A DNA stretch of 15,331 nucleotides from the NCBI GenBank assembly GCA_964630835.1, contig CAZVZM010000047.1:1-15331 (forward strand). Direction: 5' to 3'. Of the stretch, positions 1-7,126 are shown one piece after another. The notes below the pieces were generated by a model. That model was not told where the DNA came from. It saw nothing but the letters and a program-made list of their open reading frames with translations, and did no database searches. The DNA comes from Halarsenatibacter sp964630835. GTDB taxonomy: Bacteria > Bacillota > Halanaerobiia > Halanaerobiales > Halarsenatibacteraceae. A program made the position numbers and the translations under genes. Every line of letters begins with the position of its first letter. Position 1 is the first letter of the stretch.

Positions 1-37
1 TATGGGAGATTTCAATTCAAAGACTGAACCTATATTT

Positions 38-865
38 TCAGGCATCTTTTCTCTCGCGCCTCCTGCAATATTCTCTCTTTACATCACCGGCCCTCACTTT
101 TCGCAGTTCATCCTCCATTTCAACGACCAGCTCACCCCGAGAAGTTATATCCCGAACTGTCCCTCGTCTGCATTTCCTGCCGGAGTTAATTTTCACCTTC
201 GAGTCGATGATATCAAGTCTATCTTTCCAATACTCGAGAAGCTGATCACCGCAGCCATCTTTAAGCCTCTGATTGTAAGCGCCCATCTCCTCAATTAGAG
301 AAAACAGCAGGGCTGAGGCTGAAGGAATTTTACAATCATATTTATGAAGAGATGTGGCTTTACCCTCAAGCTCCTTCGGAAAGTTATCGACACACACATT
401 TATACCAATACCGGCTGAAACCCGTTCCTGCCGCTCTGGCAGATTAATGTATTCGCTCAAAATTCCGGCCACCTTACGACCATCAAGATATATATCGTTC
501 GGCCATCGAAGGCGGACAGGATATGAGAAATTTTCCAGACATTTTTGAACTGCCAGGCCGGAAACGACGGTGTAAAGAGTTATCCTATTTGAAGGCACAG
601 CCGGGGAGAGCAAAAAAGAAATATACATTCCTCCCGCAGGCGGAGAAAACCAGCTGCGGTTCTTACGTCCCCTGCCGGCAGTCTGCTCACCGGCCACAAG
701 CAGGGCCGGGGCGTCCAGCTCTCCCCTCTCAAATCTTTCCTTTATAACTTCGCTGGTGGAGGAGACTTTGCGGGAAAAATTGTAATCCAGCTCAGGCCAT
801 ATCTCGTAAATTTTATCGGCCACAAAATCCGAAGATAGTTCTTCAATAAACTGCTTTCTATCCAT
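38..865 (-). CDS. birA: Biotin--[acetyl-CoA-carboxylase] ligase, monofunctional
   Basis: Joins biotin through biotinyl-AMP to the lysine of biotin carboxyl carrier proteins. It is 275 residues long. Visible motifs are the biotin/AMP loop GRGRKNRSW (about residues 64-72) followed by GGMYISFLLSP, the core RWPNDIYLDGRKVAGIL (120-136) and GIGINV (152-157). The C-terminal ~50 residues fit the small SH3-like domain of the family. The N-terminus runs almost directly into the catalytic domain, so the winged-helix DNA-binding domain of E. coli or B. subtilis BirA is absent; this copy is probably an enzyme only, not the biotin repressor. The ATG start is preceded by a GAGGGTG ribosome site. It is divergent from htrA, and no biotin gene lies nearby. 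The stop falls 37 bases from the window edge, and I see no terminator in those bases. Confidence 0.93.
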   Translation of the reverse strand: MDRKQFIEELSSDFVADKIYEIWPELDYNFSRKVSSTSEVIKERFERGELDAPALLVAGEQTAGRGRKNRSWFSPPAGGMYISFLLSPAVPSNRITLYTVVSGLAVQKCLENFSYPVRLRWPNDIYLDGRKVAGILSEYINLPERQERVSAGIGINVCVDNFPKELEGKATSLHKYDCKIPSASALLFSLIEEMGAYNQRLKDGCGDQLLEYWKDRLDIIDSKVKINSGRKCRRGTVRDITSRGELVVEMEDELRKVRAGDVKREYCRRRERKDA

Positions 866-959
866 GTTATCACCCTCATAAATGCCCCGACGAAAACATT
901 AAACTGACAGATTTTCTCTACAATCCTGTTTTAAAATGATACAATATAAACTGGATAGT

Positions 960-1022
960 GAAAAAATTTCATTGTGAGCGAAGCCTCATAGCTTTCTCCA
1001 ACAGCTGATGTGGAGAAGAACC
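960..1022 (+). repeat. Dispersed 63-bp repeat, copy A
   Basis: This segment matches the reverse complement of 13933-13995 at 58 of 63 positions by eye. A third, shorter match is at 12712-12732. Shared landmarks are AATTTCATTGTGAGCG, CCTCATAGCTT and CTGATGTGGAGAAGAACC. Possible RNA stems are GAAGC/GCTTT around CTCATA, and TTCTCCA/TGGAGAA around a 10-nt loop. Copy A lies upstream of the htrA promoter, so it would not be in the htrA mRNA. I do not recognise the family. Confidence 0.75.
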
Positions 1023-1061
1023 TTAAATCAAAACTGAATAACTATTATGCAAAAAGTCAAA

Positions 1062-1090
1062 TTGACTTACCTCAATCATTATAATATAAT
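1062..1090 (+). promoter_or_regulatory. htrA promoter (sigma-A type)
   Basis: The -35 box TTGACT (1062-1067) and the -10 box TATAAT (1085-1090) are separated by exactly 17 bp. The -35 box forms the right half of the palindrome AAGTCAAATTGACTT (1054-1068), a plausible regulator site because HtrA proteases are usually stress-induced. Transcription would start near 1097. Confidence 0.75.
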
Positions 1091-1263
1091 TTTTTATACG
1101 AAGCAACTTGTGGAACAAATCGGTTATGATTACCCTCTGATTTTCGAAGACCAGTTCAAAAACCGGCCCGAAATTTAAGTTTAAGCAGAGGAATAATTTC
1201 AATATTATAGGGAAACCTCTTATCTTCCGGGAAAACTAGAGAAAGGAAAGGTGGTGTAAAAAA

Positions 1264-2397
1264 ATGAAGCTGAAAAGTTTGAGATTAGTCCCGATTCTGA
1301 TCATTGTTTTTCTTGTCTTTACCCTGATAGGACCGACCTCCCCTCTTCAGGCAGGAGAAATTGATCTGGAAAGTAATTTTGTCGCAGAAGTGGCCGATGA
1401 GGTAGAAGAAGGCGTGGTGATGATAGATACAAAACACGAAGTGGAGTTTATGGGGCCTCAGGCTCATCCCTTTGAAGACGACTTTTTCAGGTATTTCTTC
1501 CCTGAAATGTTTGAGGACTTCGAAAACTACCAGGATGATCCTCCCACACAGGAGGGAATAGGAAGCGGCTTTATAGCCACAGAAGAAGGCCATATTGTCA
1601 CAAATGAACACGTCGTAGAGGGAGCCGACGATATCCTGGTAACTATTAAGGGTTTTGAGGAGCAAAAAGAGGCTGAGATAATCTGGGCCGACAGGAGCCT
1701 GGATCTGGCTGTCTTAGAGGTGGATACGGAAGAGAAACTCGATCCCATACCCCTGGGCAATTCCGATGAGATCAGACAGGGGGACTGGGCTGTAGCTATA
1801 GGAAATCCGGTGGGTTTTGAATACACAGTAACCTTTGGAGTGATAAGCGCTCTGGAACGCCCCATTGAAGTCCCCACCCGCGAAGGCGATCTCAGGCGTT
1901 ATCAAAACTTAATCCAGACCGATGCGGCGATCAATCCCGGCAACAGCGGCGGGCCGCTGGTCAATATCGACGGAGAAGTCATAGGGATAAACACCGCAGT
2001 CGCAACTCATGCTCAGGGGATTGGATTTGCCATCCCGGTAAATGAGGTAAAATTTGCCCTTGAGGACATCAGGGAATACGGCGAGGTCAGGACTCCCTGG
2101 CTCGGTATCTACTATCGCGATGTAACTCCGGATATCGAACAGCACTTTAACCTGGAGGATGACGATGGAATCATAGTGTTGGACGTCATTGAGGGAAGCC
2201 CGGCAGATGAGGCGGGACTTCAACCCTATGACGTTATAAGAGAAGTCGACCAGAAAAAAATAGAAACAATTGAAGATTTCGCCGGTATGATACGAGAAAG
2301 AAGCATCGGTGATGAGTTGTTGATGCGCGTTATCAGGAATGGATCTCCCGAAATTGTAATTGCCGAGCTGGGAAAGCAGCCGGATGATGATTTCTAA
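1264..2397 (+). CDS. htrA: HtrA/DegP-family serine protease with one PDZ domain, membrane-anchored
   Basis: An envelope quality-control protease that degrades misfolded proteins outside the cytoplasmic membrane. It is 377 residues long. Residues 8-29 form a signal peptide or N-terminal anchor after a short basic start (MKLKSLR). The trypsin-like domain carries a full catalytic triad: His116 in TNEHVV, Asp147 in RSLDLAVL and Ser228 in NPGNSGGPL. A single PDZ domain occupies about 278-370, with the substrate-groove motif WLGI at 279-282. The linker after the anchor (about 60-95) is rich in Phe, Asp and Glu, typical of the family's LA loop region. The ATG follows AAAGGTGGTG at good spacing. It is a single-gene unit with its own promoter and a terminator about 40 bp after the stop. 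Single-PDZ, anchored forms are usual in Gram-positive bacteria. Confidence 0.95.
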   Translation: MKLKSLRLVPILIIVFLVFTLIGPTSPLQAGEIDLESNFVAEVADEVEEGVVMIDTKHEVEFMGPQAHPFEDDFFRYFFPEMFEDFENYQDDPPTQEGIGSGFIATEEGHIVTNEHVVEGADDILVTIKGFEEQKEAEIIWADRSLDLAVLEVDTEEKLDPIPLGNSDEIRQGDWAVAIGNPVGFEYTVTFGVISALERPIEVPTREGDLRRYQNLIQTDAAINPGNSGGPLVNIDGEVIGINTAVATHAQGIGFAIPVNEVKFALEDIREYGEVRTPWLGIYYRDVTPDIEQHFNLEDDDGIIVLDVIEGSPADEAGLQPYDVIREVDQKKIETIEDFAGMIRERSIGDELLMRVIRNGSPEIVIAELGKQPDDDF

Positions 2398-2435
2398 CCC
2401 GGCATAAAGGTAATATGCCATGGAGAATATATTAA

Positions 2436-2474
2436 CCCCCGCCAGAGGTCGGACCCGGCGGGGGCTTTTAATTT
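2436..2474 (+). terminator. Rho-independent terminator of htrA
   Basis: A perfect 8-bp GC stem, CCCCCGCC (2436-2443) with GGCGGGGG (2457-2464), has a 13-nt loop and is followed by CTTTTAATTT. It lies about 40 bp past the htrA stop. The opposite strand has a weaker AT tail (TTAATATATT) and may also slow transcription arriving from folT. Confidence 0.9.
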
Positions 2475-2505
2475 AAATCTTTATAACTTTATATCTGCAA
2501 AAATA

Positions 2506-3051
2506 TCAGCTGCGCATAACCGGCTTCGAATGTTCGGGAATTTTGAGCAAATTGTATCGCAAAAGCAATCTGCTCAGGTAGGCATAGAGCGGTATCATTC
2601 CGGCCTGAGAAATAACGCGGGCAGGCACTGTAGCTACATAGGGAATGCCGAAAAGAGAATTTTGAAAGTAGGGGACCATGATTACTGCAGTAATTACCTG
2701 TGTGATCCCGATCGCTATAATTAGATTTCTGAGACTTGTCTTTTTCGACAGAACATAGTAGAACAGGAGACCGGGAAGAAAGCCCGTCAAAAACGATGTG
2801 AGAGTAAAGTGCGGCATATAGGGGCCCATAGGATTCAGGAAAAAGCCAATCACGTCAGAAACAGCTCCGACAACTCCTCCTGCCAGCGGACCAAATGCAA
2901 TGCCTGCAAATACGATAGGAAGACCGCCCAGGCCAATCCTTATTCCCTCCACCCCGCCGATGGCTACTCTTAGACTTAAAAGTCTGGTGAATACTATGCT
3001 TAAAGCTATCAGGATTGATACATATACCAGTTTATGGGTGGAGAATTTCAT
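2506..3051 (-). CDS. folT: ECF transporter S component, folate-specific (FolT family)
   Basis: The substrate-binding membrane subunit of an energy-coupling-factor vitamin importer. It captures folate and works with the shared EcfA/EcfA'/EcfT module, which is not in this window. It is 181 residues long with about six hydrophobic segments. The family block runs from RIGLGGLPIVFAGI (about 38-51) through GPLAGGVVGAVSDVIGFFLN, then PMGPYMPHFTLTSFLTG (about 74-90). PARVISQ lies near 143-149, before the last helix. The ATG is preceded by AAAGGGGGTG nine bases upstream. Substrate assignment rests on FolT-like sequence and, more strongly, on the tetrahydrofolate riboswitch in the leader (3122-3224). 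It has its own promoter but could also receive read-through from hutH. Confidence 0.9.
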   Translation of the reverse strand: MKFSTHKLVYVSILIALSIVFTRLLSLRVAIGGVEGIRIGLGGLPIVFAGIAFGPLAGGVVGAVSDVIGFFLNPMGPYMPHFTLTSFLTGFLPGLLFYYVLSKKTSLRNLIIAIGITQVITAVIMVPYFQNSLFGIPYVATVPARVISQAGMIPLYAYLSRLLLRYNLLKIPEHSKPVMRS

Positions 3052-3060
3052 TCCAGCTTA

Positions 3061-3124
3061 CACCCCCTTTCTCTCTGGTCCATGGCAGATGAACCCTGGC
3101 ACCAAAGAGAAAGGCTCTTTGGCG
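3061..3124 (-). promoter_or_regulatory. Expression platform of the folT riboswitch (alternative hairpins at the ribosome site)
   Basis: Two competing stems are visible. Hairpin A pairs 3115-3124 with 3100-3109 (10 bp, 5-nt loop). Hairpin B pairs 3101-3114 (RNA CCUUUCUCUUUGGU) with 3066-3079 (RNA ACCAGAGAGAAAGG): 14 bp with one G-U, covering the AAAGG part of the ribosome site. They share a strand and cannot coexist. Hairpin A also shares three bases with the 3' strand of aptamer helix P1 (3122-3128). Inferred logic: ligand-bound P1 weakens hairpin A, so hairpin B forms and blocks translation. Neither stem is followed by a U tract, so control is probably translational. Confidence 0.7.
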
Positions 3125-3224
3125 ACAGCGGACGCAATGACTGCACCGCAGCCATCAGGCATTTCGTCTCCAGGCAACGTCCCATCCTGGAGCACTTTTC
3201 ACGCGCAGCCATTTACTCTGCCAC
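3122..3224 (-). promoter_or_regulatory. Tetrahydrofolate (THF) riboswitch aptamer
   Basis: The leader of folT matches the THF riboswitch in sequence and fold. P1 is GUGGCAG (3218-3224) with CUGUCGC (3122-3128). P2 is AAUGGCUGC with GCAGUCAUU, 9 bp. P3 is CUCCAGG with CCUGGAG, 7 bp. Conserved bases are present: GGGACGUUG between the P3 strands, ACGAA just after P3, GCUGCGGUGCAG and CAUUGCGUCCGCU at the 3' end. These line up with my recollection of the Streptococcus mutans folT aptamer. The putative transcription start is only a few bases upstream, so the aptamer is the first thing transcribed. Confidence 0.93.
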
Positions 3225-3232
3225 TTGCTAAA

Positions 3233-3261
3233 AGTGTAACATACATTTTTTATTTTTACAA
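3233..3261 (-). promoter_or_regulatory. folT promoter
   Basis: On the minus strand, TTGTAA (3256-3261) and TACACT (3233-3238) are separated by a 17-bp AT-rich spacer. The predicted start lies directly before the riboswitch. Each box matches 4 of 6 consensus bases; the position is the main support. Confidence 0.6.
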
Positions 3262-3277
3262 CAGAAAATTTAAGATC

Positions 3278-3349
3278 TTCTTCGCAATGTTCTTTGCAAG
3301 GTTCTTTGTAATGTTCTTCGCAAGGTTCTTTGCAAGTTATTTGCATGGA
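3278..3349. repeat. 12-bp tandem array, five units plus a degenerate sixth
   Basis: Units on the plus strand are TTCTTCGCAATG (3278), TTCTTTGCAAGG (3290), TTCTTTGTAATG (3302), TTCTTCGCAAGG (3314) and TTCTTTGCAAGT (3326), followed by a decayed TATTTGCATGGA (3338). Consensus is TTCTTYGCAADG. The array starts 24 bp after the hutH stop and ends just upstream of the folT promoter. Confidence 0.9.
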
Positions 3350-3360
3350 TTGGTCAAATT

Positions 3361-4890
3361 TTATTCAAACCAGTCATCTCCTGTAAAAAATTTCAGCATA
3401 CTTCTGCTCTTGATTATCTGATTCATTTTTTCAATATCCTCTGCAATGACTCTATCTCTCTCCAGAAAAGGAACCTCCTCCCTTATCTGCTGCTGGATCT
3501 CAAAAGTTTTGGGAGATAAATCCCGCCCGGGGGAATCGGTCAGCAAATCGATACCCTGAGCTGCAGTCAAAAACTCAACGGCAACTATATTTCTTAAGTT
3601 TTTAACGATTCGCCTGACCTTGCGGGCGCTAACCGCCCCCATGCTTACATGATCTTCCTGATTGGCCGAGGTTGGCACAGAATCGGTGGAAGCGGGAGAG
3701 GAAAGCATCTTATTTTCACCCAGAAGAGCAGCAGAGGTATACTGAGCAATCATATACCCCGAGTTAAGACCTCCATGCCGGGTTAAAAACATCGGGAGCT
3801 CACCATTGAGGCTGCCGTCAACAAGGCGAAAAATGCGCCTTTCAGATATGCTGCCTATTTCAGATAGCGACATGGAAAAGTAATCAAGTGTAAGAGCCAG
3901 GGGCTGCCCGTGAAAATTGCCGCCGGAGATAATCCTGTCTTCTTCCGGAAACAGGAGGGGATTATCGGTGGCGGAGTTAATTTCTCTGCCCACAACTTCT
4001 GCTGTATGACGGTAGGCCTCCCTGCTCGCTCCATGCACCTGAGGAGCACAGCGCAGGGAATAGGCATCCTGCACTCTATCCTCTCTTTTCTCCAGAACAA
4101 GAGAACTTTCCTGCAGTATATTTCTCACATTGCGGGCAACAAGATTTTGCCCGGGATGTGGCCGCGCCTCGTGCACCAGTCTGTTAAAAGGAGCCAGAAT
4201 GCCCCTGAGAGCCTCCATGCTCATACAGAGTGAAAGATCCACATGCCTGAGTAGATTAAGTCCGTCTGCCAGCGCCAGCGCGGCAAAGGCGGTCATCATC
4301 TGTGTTCCGTTGATGAGAGCAAGCCCTTCCTTGGCTCCTAAAGTAACTGGCTCCAGTTTGCGCTTTTTAAGGGCTTTATTTCCCCTCATTTCGCTGCCAT
4401 CCACCTCTGCTCTGCCCTCTCCCATCAAAACCAGAGCCATATGAGCCAGAGGGGCAAGATCTCCACTGGCTCCCAGAGAACCCTGAGAGGGAACCAGAGG
4501 ATGCACTCCTCTATTCAGCATATCCACCAGCAGTTTGAGGGTCTCCAATCTTATCCCTGATTGTCCCCTGGCAAGCGCATTTATCCTGAGAAGCATCATC
4601 GCCCTGACTATCTCGCGGGGCAGCGGTTCTCCCGTCCCGGCGGCATGGCTCCTGATTAAATTTTCCTGCAGCTTCAGCACTTCCTGTGGAGATATGCGGG
4701 TATCGCTAAACCGCCCGAAACCGGTTGTGATACCGTAGCATACGCGATTATCCTCCACAACTTCCTCTACCTGTTTTCGGGCTTTTTTTATGTCGCTGAC
4801 CGCCTCTTCGCTTAAGACAACTTCCTCTTCCTCTCTGGCAGCCCGCACCACTTCATCAACGGTCATTTCTCCCCCGTTTATATGTATCAT
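3361..4890 (-). CDS. hutH: Histidine ammonia-lyase
   Basis: Removes ammonia from L-histidine to give urocanate, the first step of histidine breakdown, in the cytoplasm. It is 509 residues, the normal family length. The Ala141-Ser142-Gly143 triad in GSLGASGDLAPLAH self-cyclises to the MIO electrophile. Catalytic Tyr52 lies in YGITTGFG, and Ser81-His82 (NLIRSHAAGTG) is the selectivity pair expected for histidine rather than phenylalanine or tyrosine lyases. SLRCAPQVHG, NSATDNPLLF, GNFHGQPLAL and NQEDHVSMG are further HutH blocks. The ATG has GGAGGGGG upstream; ATG codon 9 is a less likely start because its ribosome site is too close. No hutU, hutI or formiminoglutamate gene is nearby. It lies downstream of the ftsH terminator, and no terminator follows it before folT. 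Confidence 0.95.
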   Translation of the reverse strand: MIHINGGEMTVDEVVRAAREEEEVVLSEEAVSDIKKARKQVEEVVEDNRVCYGITTGFGRFSDTRISPQEVLKLQENLIRSHAAGTGEPLPREIVRAMMLLRINALARGQSGIRLETLKLLVDMLNRGVHPLVPSQGSLGASGDLAPLAHMALVLMGEGRAEVDGSEMRGNKALKKRKLEPVTLGAKEGLALINGTQMMTAFAALALADGLNLLRHVDLSLCMSMEALRGILAPFNRLVHEARPHPGQNLVARNVRNILQESSLVLEKREDRVQDAYSLRCAPQVHGASREAYRHTAEVVGREINSATDNPLLFPEEDRIISGGNFHGQPLALTLDYFSMSLSEIGSISERRIFRLVDGSLNGELPMFLTRHGGLNSGYMIAQYTSAALLGENKMLSSPASTDSVPTSANQEDHVSMGAVSARKVRRIVKNLRNIVAVEFLTAAQGIDLLTDSPGRDLSPKTFEIQQQIREEVPFLERDRVIAEDIEKMNQIIKSRSMLKFFTGDDWFE

Positions 4891-4926
4891 GCTCTGTGCA
4901 GCCCCCTCCGTTTATTTTATTGCCAG

Positions 4927-4969
4927 TTTAAATAAATAAAGAGATGCGGCCTAAGAAAGCCGCATCTCT
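4927..4969 (-). terminator. Rho-independent terminator of ftsH
   Basis: A perfect 11-bp stem, AGAGATGCGGC (4940-4950) with GCCGCATCTCT (4959-4969), has an 8-nt loop. On the minus strand it is followed at once by TTTATTTATTTAAA. It separates ftsH from hutH, though hutH has only a weak promoter candidate beyond it and may depend partly on read-through. Confidence 0.88.
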
Positions 4970-5062
4970 GTGAGAAAAATTATTTTTTTTAGCAAATACA
5001 GCATAAAAGCCCGGCTCATCTCAGCTATCTCCTCACATTCTAACTCCCCGGTTTTTTCTGGC

Positions 5063-6997
5063 TCAGTGTCCGGGAACGGACCCGGTCTCCTTTCCTCCCT
5101 CGCCGCGAGGCAGGTCGGGCAGGGAGTCTTTCTGTTCATCTTCCTGCTCCTCGCCGCCGGCAGCTTCTTCCTCTTCCTGTTCCTCAGGCTCTTCCAGCTC
5201 TTCTCCTTCAATGATTTTATTTATCTGCTCGGCATTTAGAGTCTCATGCTCTTTTAAATTTTCTACAATTTTCTTCACAGTATCGCTGTGTTCCTTGAGC
5301 AGATCTTTGGCCTTGCGGTGACACTGCTCAATGATAGAGCTTATTTCCTGATCTATTTCGGAGGCGACATTCTCGCTGTAATTTCTTCTGGTGGAAAGAT
5401 CCTTTCCTAAAAATACCTGTCCATCATCTTTATCGCCGAGAGTGAGAGGACCAATTTTTTCGCTCATGCCATATTGAGTGATCATGGCTCTAACTATCTT
5501 AGTTGCCCTCTCCAGATCATTTTGAGCTCCGGTAGAAATATCTTCCAGAAAGATCTCCTCAGCTACCCTGCCTCCCAGCAGAGCAGTAACCCTATCCAGA
5601 AGCTCTCTTTTTGTCATAAAGTTTTTCTCATCGTCGGGCAGGGGAATTGTAAAACCTCCGGCGCCTCCTCGAGGTATAATCGAAACCTTGTGTGTCCTGT
5701 CTGCATGCTCGAGAAGCTCCCCAAGCAGAGCATGTCCCGTTTCGTGGTGGGCTACAAGATTTCTTTCCTCCTCAGAAATAACCCTGCTCTTCTTTTTAGG
5801 CCCGGCAATAACTCGATCTATAGCATCATCAAATTCTGTCATGTTTATAACATCTTTACCCCGGCGGGCGGACAAAATAGCCGCCTCATTGGCCAGATTT
5901 TCCATATCGGCACCTGTAAATCCAGGAGTTCGTTTGGCCAAAACCTCGGTATCAACATCCTCGTCCACGGGTTTATCCTTCATGTGAATTTCCAGTATTA
6001 ATCTCCTGCCCCGAACGTCCGGCTTATCGACGACAACCCGACGATCAAAACGTCCCGGTCTTAAAAGAGCCGGATCAAGAACGTCGGGGCGGTTGGTTGC
6101 CCCCATGAGAATAATACCTTCATTTGCTTCAAAACCGTCCATCTCATTTAGAAGCTGATTTAAAGTCTGCTCTCTTTCATCGTGGCCACCGCCAACTCCA
6201 GCACCTCGCTGGCGTCCTACCGAATCCAGCTCGTCAACGAATATTATACAGGGAGAATTTTCTTTGCCCTTTTCGAAAAGATCACGAACGCGGGAAGCCC
6301 CTACTCCCACAAACATCTCCACGAAGTCGGAGCCGCTGATGAAGAAAAAGGGCACACCCGCTTCTCCAGCCACAGCTTTGGCCATGAGAGTTTTACCGGT
6401 ACCCGGCGGTCCCACCAGCAGAACGCCCTTGGGCACCTCTGCTCCCAGCCGGGAAAACTTGCGGGGATTTTTGAGAAACTCCACAACTTCCTGCAGTTCC
6501 TCTTTAACCTCTTCATAATTGGCAACATCCTCAAAAGTGACATCCTTGTCCTGTTCCTGCATCTGATTGGCTTTGCTTTTGCCAAAGGACATCATCTTTC
6601 CGCCGCCGCCCTGCATTCGCTGCATGATAAATATCCAGGCAATAATGAGTATGCCAATGGGAAGCATGTATCCCATTATATTAAGCCACCATGGGGGCGA
6701 AGGCTCCGGTTCCGTGACTATTTCCACATTATGATCCCGCAGATTCTGAAGCAGAAATGATGTATCCTCAACGGGGACGTCCACTTCAAATTCTCTACCA
6801 TCGATGGTCCCCTCAACTCTTTCACTGCCTATTACAGTTACATTGTCAACATTACCGGCCTCCACCTGCCGCAAAAACTCAGAGTATGTGAACTCCTCGA
6901 TCTCGTCAGGAGTCTGCTGCATGAAAAACTGAGCCACAAGAAAAGAAATGGCAATCAGCAGCACGTAAAAGCCGATATTTTTGGCGAATTTATTCAA
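5063..6997 (-). CDS. ftsH: ATP-dependent zinc metalloprotease FtsH
   Basis: A membrane-anchored AAA+ protease that extracts and degrades membrane and short-lived cytosolic proteins as a hexamer. It is 644 residues. Two membrane helices (about 8-26 and 108-125) flank an external domain. The AAA domain has Walker A GPPGTGKT (196-203), Walker B IIFVDELDSVG (251-261) and the arginine-finger region GATNRPDVLDPALLRPGRFDRR from residue 299. The protease domain has HETGH (418-422), with Asp494 in TGAQNDL as the third zinc ligand. The last ~47 residues are an extremely Glu-rich tail, in line with a salt-adapted proteome. The start is TTG, not ATG: AGGAGGTAAG lies at ideal distance and no better in-frame codon exists. 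It has its own promoter and follows hpt in the conserved tilS-hpt-ftsH order. Confidence 0.97.
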   Translation of the reverse strand: MNKFAKNIGFYVLLIAISFLVAQFFMQQTPDEIEEFTYSEFLRQVEAGNVDNVTVIGSERVEGTIDGREFEVDVPVEDTSFLLQNLRDHNVEIVTEPEPSPPWWLNIMGYMLPIGILIIAWIFIMQRMQGGGGKMMSFGKSKANQMQEQDKDVTFEDVANYEEVKEELQEVVEFLKNPRKFSRLGAEVPKGVLLVGPPGTGKTLMAKAVAGEAGVPFFFISGSDFVEMFVGVGASRVRDLFEKGKENSPCIIFVDELDSVGRQRGAGVGGGHDEREQTLNQLLNEMDGFEANEGIILMGATNRPDVLDPALLRPGRFDRRVVVDKPDVRGRRLILEIHMKDKPVDEDVDTEVLAKRTPGFTGADMENLANEAAILSARRGKDVINMTEFDDAIDRVIAGPKKKSRVISEEERNLVAHHETGHALLGELLEHADRTHKVSIIPRGGAGGFTIPLPDDEKNFMTKRELLDRVTALLGGRVAEEIFLEDISTGAQNDLERATKIVRAMITQYGMSEKIGPLTLGDKDDGQVFLGKDLSTRRNYSENVASEIDQEISSIIEQCHRKAKDLLKEHSDTVKKIVENLKEHETLNAEQINKIIEGEELEEPEEQEEEEAAGGEEQEDEQKDSLPDLPRGEGGKETGSVPGH

Positions 6998-7081
6998 AAA
7001 AACTTACCTCCTCTCCAGCCGCAAAAAGTCAATCATAATCAATGATAAAAAGAAAATGCATTCCGAATTATACATTGAGGC

Positions 7082-7110
7082 ATTATACCATACTCGCCGC
7101 AGTTTGTAAA
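7082..7110 (-). promoter_or_regulatory. ftsH promoter
   Basis: On the minus strand, TTTACA (7105-7110) and TATAAT (7082-7087) are separated by 17 bp, with TGG before the -10 box (extended -10). It lies in the hpt-ftsH gap, about 85 bp before the TTG start, so ftsH can be expressed independently of the upstream genes. A second TATAAT near 7066-7071 has no matching -35 box. Confidence 0.78.
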
Positions 7111-7126
7111 AAAGTCCCGGCAAAAA

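Larger units (their letters stand above)
866..1263. other. Divergent birA/htrA intergenic region
   Basis: This 398-bp gap holds the ribosome site of birA, one full copy of the 63-bp dispersed repeat (960-1022), the htrA promoter (1062-1090) with a palindrome over its -35 box, and an htrA leader of roughly 165 nt. The leader has a modest hairpin (AGAGG 1187-1191 with CCTCT 1216-1220, enclosing an AT-rich inner stem). The htrA ribosome site is AAAGGTGGTG. I see no convincing promoter for birA and no coding frame. Confidence 0.6.

Noticed and set aside
960..1000. Similarity of the repeat core ATTGTGAGCGGA to the E. coli lac operator
   Set aside because: Only a half-site matches; the local LacI-family protein has its own different palindromic operator. 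Treated as coincidence.
3155..3346. A 63-codon minus-strand frame with CKEP/CEEH-like repeats in its peptide
   Set aside because: It is the 12-bp tandem array read as protein, runs through the folT promoter and riboswitch, and has no ribosome site.
2900..3421. A 173-codon plus-strand frame across the folT/hutH gap
   Set aside because: It lies antisense to folT, the riboswitch and the tandem array; composition is unlike a real protein and it has no ribosome site.
4951..5211. Alternative-frame continuation past the FtsH end that could suggest a frameshifted FtsH tail
   Set aside because: The in-frame Glu-rich tail is plausible as it stands, FtsH tails are variable, and the other frame runs through the terminator stem.
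6182..6760. A 192-codon plus-strand frame opposite ftsH
   Set aside because: Antisense shadow of the highly conserved AAA domain; no ribosome site.
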